Below are positions 59,776 to 64,000 of a DNA stretch of 64,000 nt, piece by piece; the stretch's first letter is position 1, and every line of letters begins with the position of its first letter. The stretch comes from G020348385 sp964538085. Its GTDB lineage: Bacteria > Acidobacteriota > Aminicenantia > Aminicenantales > Aminicenantaceae. Under the pieces are notes generated by a model, which saw nothing but the letters and a program-made list of their open reading frames with translations, had not been told where the DNA came from and searched no databases. Position numbers and translations under genes: made by a program. The DNA lies in the NCBI GenBank assembly GCA_964538085.1, contig CAZIDF010000008.1, positions 62,001 to 126,000 of the forward strand, in the 5' to 3' direction.

Positions 59776-60702
59776 TTAAAATAGATTTTTTTCGTACCAA
59801 AATTCTCGCGATTTCACGCGAAAACCCATTGTTTTGTACAGCTGTATGGCGGGAGTATTTTCGCTATCGACCGTTAGTTCCAATGAGGAAACTTCCCTTT
59901 TTTTCAAATGTTCCCAGCATGCGAGGAACAGCTTTTTTCCCCATCCTTTTCCTTGGAAATCAGGATCGATCCCGAACATGTGAAGCCGCCATTTTCTTTT
60001 TTCGACGGGCTTTCCCTCTCTTATAAAAGGATGCAGCCAGCCGTATCCGATGATTTTGGCATTCTCTCGAATCAGGAGGATATCCTGCCATTTGGACTGG
60101 GTAAGACGAAAAAAGTAGCGGATATCATCGGGGGAATTGGGGCAAAATCCCCAACTGCCCGTAAAAATGCGATTCTGAACCGTGGCCAGTAAAGCTGCAT
60201 CTCCAGCTCGAAAATGTTCCACAGGAACAGAATCAACTGTTTTCTTATGCGGACCTGCCAGAACGGCTTCCATCCCTAAAAAACACCGGGCTTGAGAGAA
60301 ACCCAGCTCGACAGCAAAATTTCGGTTAAACTTGTCTTCTTCTGGAGAACTGAGGTGAGCCACATGGGCTCCCTGTTGTCGACCTCGCTCACAGCCATAC
60401 TTCACCAGTTCTCTCCCAATTTTTTTTCTCTGGACGCCAGGATGCACGAACCATTCGATGATCGCCCGGCCTATGCGAAGCTCTGTCGTCACATCGACGA
60501 TACCCACGAGCCTCCGGTTCAACTCGGCGATGAATAGGTCCTTTTCTAATGAATAATTGGACCGGCCCAGATTATTTTTGACGACCGGAGATCCCCCTTG
60601 CCAGATTTCGCCCTTCATATGATACGCGTAGCGAAAAAAGCTTTGAAATTTGGCCCAATCTCGAGATGTGGGATTTGTGATGGAGAGCGATCCAGTGTAC
60701 AT
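59776..60702 (-). CDS. Tandem GNAT acetyltransferase (MshD-like architecture)
   Basis: 308 residues with two GNAT domains. The first (1-150) has IIEWFVHPGVQRKKIGRELVKYG; the second (160-308) has MFGIDPDFQGKGWGKKLFLACWEHL, the classical acetyl-CoA loop Q/RxxGxG/A (QGKGWGKK), and ENTPAIQLYKTMGF. Two-domain GNATs of this size include mycothiol synthase. The neighbours are a PIG-L deacetylase (divergent) and an MshA-like glycosyltransferase, so a role in thiol or sugar acetylation is plausible but unproven. The start region has a GGGGA-aca-TCCCC hairpin and no free SD. Confidence 0.82.
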   Translation of the reverse strand: MYTGSLSITNPTSRDWAKFQSFFRYAYHMKGEIWQGGSPVVKNNLGRSNYSLEKDLFIAELNRRLVGIVDVTTELRIGRAIIEWFVHPGVQRKKIGRELVKYGCERGRQQGAHVAHLSSPEEDKFNRNFAVELGFSQARCFLGMEAVLAGPHKKTVDSVPVEHFRAGDAALLATVQNRIFTGSWGFCPNSPDDIRYFFRLTQSKWQDILLIRENAKIIGYGWLHPFIREGKPVEKRKWRLHMFGIDPDFQGKGWGKKLFLACWEHLKKREVSSLELTVDSENTPAIQLYKTMGFRVKSREFWYEKNLF

Positions 60703-60734
60703 GATTTAATCGGGGATGTTCCCCAAAGGCAAGG

Positions 60735-60764
60735 ATTGTATCAGAGAATATGTTAATATACAAT
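60735..60764. promoter_or_regulatory. Symmetric bidirectional promoter
   Basis: ATTGTAT-N16-ATACAAT is an inverted repeat in which each strand reads TTGTAT-N17-TACAAT. Rightward it serves the PIG-L gene; leftward the tandem GNAT gene. The two -35 boxes coincide with the opposite -10 boxes. Confidence 0.6.
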
Positions 60765-60795
60765 TTCTGACACATTATTTTAGAGAGGGAATGAT

Positions 60796-61500
60796 ATGAC
60801 TGAAAAAAAAGCCGATTTTCTGGTGTTCACGCCACATCCAGATGACGCTGAATTCGGAACCTCTGGCACCGTGGCCAAGCTGACGCAAGAGGGAAAAACA
60901 GTCGTGTATATTGTCTGCACCAACGGAGACAAAGGCACGGATGATATAAATGTGCTCCCTGAGGATCTTGTCAAGATTCGAGAAAAAGAACAAGAGGAGG
61001 CAGCGAAAATTTTAGGGGTCCAAGAAGTGATATTTCTGCGCCACCCAGACCAGGAATTGGAGGATACTCCAGAATTTCGCAAAGAAATTGCCAAATACAT
61101 TCGTATGTACAAACCTGAAATCGTGATCACGGCTGATCCCTATCGGCGATACGTGTGGCACAGAGACCACAGGATCGTCGGCAGAGTTGTCATGGATGCC
61201 ATCTTTCCTTATGCCAGAGATGTGTGGGCCTACCCGGATTTCATGGACTTGGGGCTTCTCCCTCACAAAGTCAAAGAGGTGTGGCTGTGGGCACCTGAAG
61301 ACCAGGATATCAACTTTCGTTCAGACATCACGGAAACCTTCGAAACCAAGGTCAAAGCATTGAGCTGCCATAAAAGCCAGATCAAGGAGCCATTCAAATC
61401 AGAGATGGAAAAATGGCTCTGTAAGCGGGCAAAAGACATGGCAGAAGGTCAAGCGTTCAAGTTGGCGGAAGGCTTTCACCGTGTTGAAATATGGTTTTAG
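60796..61500 (+). CDS. PIG-L/LmbE-family N-acetylglucosaminyl deacetylase
   Basis: 234 residues. Zinc motif HPDDAE (about 14-19) in FTPHPDDAEFG and HRDHR (about 118-122) in VWHRDHRIVG; the third block NGDKGTD is in place. The family includes MshB and BshB, which deacetylate GlcNAc-Ins or GlcNAc-malate. GAGAGGG precedes the ATG. The end overlaps the glycosyltransferase gene on the other strand by 44 bp. Substrate cannot be told from sequence. Confidence 0.92.
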   Translation: MTEKKADFLVFTPHPDDAEFGTSGTVAKLTQEGKTVVYIVCTNGDKGTDDINVLPEDLVKIREKEQEEAAKILGVQEVIFLRHPDQELEDTPEFRKEIAKYIRMYKPEIVITADPYRRYVWHRDHRIVGRVVMDAIFPYARDVWAYPDFMDLGLLPHKVKEVWLWAPEDQDINFRSDITETFETKVKALSCHKSQIKEPFKSEMEKWLCKRAKDMAEGQAFKLAEGFHRVEIWF

Positions 61501-62740
61501 ACCGAAAATCGATCTTCAGCAGTTCTTCGAAAATCCGATAAATTTTTTCGGCTGTTCTGTCCCATGAAAACCTGCGGACAACGTCCTCTCTGACCGAGGC
61601 TACACTCCAGAGTTTTTTACGATGATCGAACAAATTTTCTATCGCGTGTAAAAGGGAGACAGGATCACCCGGACGAAAAGAAAATCCATTTTTCCCCTCT
61701 TTTACAATGTTTCTCATTCTCCCGACCTGACTGACGATGATCGGTGTCCCGCAAGCCAGGGCTTCCACTGTTACGAGGCCAAATGATTCATACAACGAAG
61801 GAACGATCAGGGCATCGGCAACAGAATAATATTTACGGAGCTTAGAATGGTCGATCGATCCTAAAAAACTCACTTTATTTTCAAGCCCAATTTGTTCGGC
61901 CTGTGCTTCTATGCGAGAGACTTCCTCGTTTTCGAATAATTCTTCTTCCATTTTTCCTCCCCCGATGACAAGAAGCTTGGTCTTTTCGAAGAGGAGAGGA
62001 TTTTTTTGCTTCATGATTTTCAAGGCCTCGATCACGAGGGCAAGTCCCTTTACAGGTTCGATTCGTCCCACGAACAGGAGAATAAAATCATCCTTTCGGA
62101 TCCCCTTTTTATTCAGAAACACCCGGTTCTCTCCTGGATAAAATAGCCTCGGATTCACACCAGGATGCACAACTTCTACCTTTGAGGGAGAAATGCCATA
62201 TTCCTTGACCAGACTTTCCCTTTCTTCTTTGGATGGCGAAATGATCAAGTCGGAATCGTTGGCGATATATCGCTCCGAATTTGCCCGGTTGCTGTGTTCC
62301 TTTTGGCCCAATGCCCTCCTCTTGATGAACCCGAGAGTGTGATAGGTATGAACGAGAGGCAAACCTAATTTTCGTTTGATGAAAATCCCAGCTAATCCTG
62401 AAAGCCAGTAGTGGGAGTGGACAATATCATAGTCTTCCTTTTGGCGGTGGATATACTCTTCCAGATTTTTCGAGAATTCCGGAATAAACGGATACAGATC
62501 CGTCCGATCGATAGCAGTCTCCGGGCCTCCCCTCAGCTGGACAACACGGATCTGTGGGGAAATATCCTTGGCCTCCACACAAATGGGGTCCTTGGCACGC
62601 GTGAGAATGTCGACGCTGACGTGCGGGAAATCTACCAATCCGGCTGTCAACTCGCGCAGGTAAACACTCATGCCTCCACTTCCGTTTCCGCCTAAACTGG
62701 AATACGGACAGCTGTGAAAGCTGATCGTGCAGATTTTCAT
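61457..62740 (-). CDS. GT4 glycosyltransferase, MshA-like
   Basis: 427 residues, GT-B fold. N-terminal GGNGSGGMSVYLREL and YDIVHSHYWLSGLAG are the hallmark blocks of MshA (GlcNAc-inositol-phosphate synthase) and sucrose-phosphate-synthase-like enzymes. The C-terminal nucleotide-binding half has LLFVGRIEPVKGLALVIEAL, VPSLYESFGLVTVEALACGTPI with the ExxxxxxxE pair, and GKNGFSFRPGD. Substrates are inferred only from MshA similarity. It follows the CelD-type acyltransferase gene (5 bp gap) in an operon. Confidence 0.88.
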   Translation of the reverse strand: MKICTISFHSCPYSSLGGNGSGGMSVYLRELTAGLVDFPHVSVDILTRAKDPICVEAKDISPQIRVVQLRGGPETAIDRTDLYPFIPEFSKNLEEYIHRQKEDYDIVHSHYWLSGLAGIFIKRKLGLPLVHTYHTLGFIKRRALGQKEHSNRANSERYIANDSDLIISPSKEERESLVKEYGISPSKVEVVHPGVNPRLFYPGENRVFLNKKGIRKDDFILLFVGRIEPVKGLALVIEALKIMKQKNPLLFEKTKLLVIGGGKMEEELFENEEVSRIEAQAEQIGLENKVSFLGSIDHSKLRKYYSVADALIVPSLYESFGLVTVEALACGTPIIVSQVGRMRNIVKEGKNGFSFRPGDPVSLLHAIENLFDHRKKLWSVASVREDVVRRFSWDRTAEKIYRIFEELLKIDFRSKTIFQHGESLPPT

Positions 62741-62745
62741 CGTTT

Positions 62746-63747
62746 CTATTCTCTTGGTCTCAATTTTAAGCTGTATATTTTACTTTCTTCCGCGCCAAAA
62801 AAATACTTATATTTTTCCCCTCCTCTCAGGAAGTCTGCGATTGAAATTTGATTAGCTATAGCATGCTTGATCGCACGATCGAAAAGATAGAATCCAGGGC
62901 TGTAAGACGCATAATCTCGATCATAGGCAATATTATAGAAATACAATATGTCTTCAAACCAAAAATTCAACAGGGCGGCTATAAATCTATTTTCGAAATA
63001 CAGCATGTTTAATTCCACCCAACTCTCGGAAGAAAAGTGATCGGTAAGAGTTTGGAAAAAATCGGACATCTCTCGTTTCTGCCAAAATTCCCGTTTCGAG
63101 AGATTGCTCCTTTTGTGCAGAGATATGAACTCTTGGATGGCAGGCTTCAATTCCTCGGACGTTTTGATTTGCTCATACCGAATATGCCCTAATGATTCCA
63201 ATTTCCGGATTTTTCTGCGAAGTTCATGTCGATTTTTTCGGCCGAGGTTCGTGACATATTCCTGGTAGGAGCCCGGCAGTCTCAAGATCGGGACACTTTC
63301 CCCCTCCTTTATTTCGCAGGTCATATTGTGTTCGTTTGCCAATCGAGGGAGGACCGACAAAGTGGGAGAAGATCCGGGAATGTTGATGAACTCTGCATGA
63401 GAATATTCGGGAATATTCCTTTGCAAATGATCCAGCAAGTCTCCATAGAACTCATCATGTTTTTCTGCATTCGAGAAAAAATCGCAGTAATCCGTCACTT
63501 CATGACTGGCAATAAATCCAAGCACATTGTTGGATTCCATCAAAGGGGCGATTCCGACAAGAGATTCCGACCTATCTCGAAAAAATAATATTTCGAGTTC
63601 TCTATCCCGTCCAAAATTTTGCCACCAGGCATCGAACCACTGATGTGCAAGAAACGGGCTGTTCTGACCGGAACAAGATAGAAGCGCATTCCACTGCTGC
63701 CTGGTTTCGATGAACCTTTCATATCTGGCTATCCGCTCGACTTCCAT
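62746..63747 (-). CDS. CelD/BioF2-like GNAT acyltransferase
   Basis: 333 residues. SPFLAHQWFDAWWQNFG near 30-46, NIPGSSPTLSVLPRL, a coupled GNAT domain with FISLHKRSNLSKREFW and LNMLYFENRFIAALLNFWFEDILYFYNIAYDRDYASYSPGF (in part) match the BioF2-like/CelD acetyltransferase-fold family, common in polysaccharide and peptidoglycan-type conjugation loci. No TM helix. It heads the operon with the MshA-like glycosyltransferase, so it may acylate a sugar or add an amino acid. Its ATG is 9 nt from a TAAAAT box and lacks an SD. Confidence 0.85.
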   Translation of the reverse strand: MEVERIARYERFIETRQQWNALLSCSGQNSPFLAHQWFDAWWQNFGRDRELEILFFRDRSESLVGIAPLMESNNVLGFIASHEVTDYCDFFSNAEKHDEFYGDLLDHLQRNIPEYSHAEFINIPGSSPTLSVLPRLANEHNMTCEIKEGESVPILRLPGSYQEYVTNLGRKNRHELRRKIRKLESLGHIRYEQIKTSEELKPAIQEFISLHKRSNLSKREFWQKREMSDFFQTLTDHFSSESWVELNMLYFENRFIAALLNFWFEDILYFYNIAYDRDYASYSPGFYLFDRAIKHAIANQISIADFLRGGEKYKYFFGAEESKIYSLKLRPRE

Positions 63748-63756
63748 GAATTTTCT

Positions 63757-63762
63757 ATTTTA
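63757..63762 (-). promoter_or_regulatory. -10 element, leaderless layout, for the CelD-type gene
   Basis: TAAAAT on the minus strand, 9 nt before the ATG; a TGGATA -35-like box lies 17 nt further upstream. No SD lies between. Confidence 0.45.
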
Positions 63763-63837
63763 ATAAATTGGGGACAGGATATCCATTCACCAATTAGATT
63801 GATTTGCCCTAAGGGAAAAAATTGAGAATGTTAGCCT

Positions 63838-63865
63838 GGCCAACCCACTCCCACCCTGACATTAA
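63838..63865 (-). repeat. Dispersed GTAGGG-type repeat, copy C
   Basis: Minus strand reads TTAATGTCAGGGTGGGAGTG then GGTTGGCC, degenerate relative of copies at 28.9 and 54.3 kb. The final 250 bp of the window hold no gene that I can support. Confidence 0.4.
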
Positions 63866-64000
63866 AGGAACGACAAAGCAGCTGCTCATACAGCTTTTAT
63901 TTGTCTGCCGCGAATGAGCTACGATGAAGCTGATACTGTGAAATGAATAAATTTGTCATTGTTAGCCTGAATCATTTTACAGGTTTTGATTGCTGTAGCG

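Overview
The window looks like chromosomal DNA of a Gram-negative-type heterotrophic bacterium of moderate GC. Envelope evidence is an RND/TolC efflux operon, TonB-type and beta-barrel proteins, lipoproteins and many secreted proteins. Split glycine dehydrogenase (GcvPA), a GldFG-like ABC cluster with DUF4340, secreted M14/M42 peptidases, a large-type SRP RNA and abundant eukaryote-like signalling (PknB, FHA-PP2C, STAS, HATPase) remind me of the Acidobacteriota/Aminicenantes side of the tree. That placement is inference. Coding density is very high: gene ends touch or overlap at about 8.6, 22.0, 31.1, 49.0, 51.6 and 61.5 kb. I saw no phage, insertion sequence or CRISPR array.

Layout. 0-1.9 kb: glycine cleavage genes gcvT-gcvH-gcvPA (the last cut by the window edge), divergent from argS (2-3.9 kb). 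4-8.6 kb: ABC-2 exporter of the gliding-associated type (ATPase, permease, GldG-like, DUF4340). 8.6-15.7 kb: FHA-GAF-PP2C phosphatase, two HEAT-fused nucleotide-translocase-like membrane proteins and a STAS protein. 15.9-22 kb: an unusual set of a membrane-anchored/secreted Shewanella-like phosphatase fused to a kinase-like domain, a third nucleotide-translocase-like carrier, an SdiA-regulated-type lipoprotein and two secreted stand-alone kinase-like proteins. 22-28.8 kb: RsbW-like anti-sigma kinase, a receiver-TM-TonB fusion, a PEGA/NHL secreted protein and a PknB-type kinase. 28.9-31.1 kb: mutY and a DHH-like protein. 31.1-37 kb: RND efflux operon. 37.2-38.7 kb: serS followed directly by two tRNA-Ser genes. 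39-41.2 kb: cobO, a small zincin, a DapA-family aldolase and SRP RNA. 41.3-48.5 kb: outer membrane and secreted proteins, M14 peptidase, ArsR/DsrE pair and a frameshifted beta-helix protein. 48.5-52.7 kb: YjbQ, POT peptide transporter and two M42-type proteins. 52.9-59.7 kb: tandem-ACT protein, PyrD-like enzyme, FAD-linked oxidase, CPA2 antiporter, SNase-OB nuclease and transketolase. 59.8-63.7 kb: tandem GNAT, PIG-L deacetylase, MshA-like glycosyltransferase and CelD-type acyltransferase, a set reminiscent of mycothiol/bacillithiol-type thiol synthesis.

How it may work together. The most interesting inference is an extracytoplasmic phospho-signalling locus at 10.3-22 kb. Secreted FAM20/PI4K-like kinases would need ATP outside the cytoplasm, and three Npt/NTT-like carriers lie within the same stretch, beside a secreted phosphatase whose fused kinase-like domain has lost its catalytic Asp. 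Genes for partner switching (PP2C, STAS, HATPase) frame the locus. A second theme is promoter architecture: several genes (argS, serS, cobO and the gene starting at 63747) have a -10 box only 7-12 nt before the ATG, suggesting leaderless mRNAs, and at least one divergent pair appears to share a symmetric bidirectional promoter.
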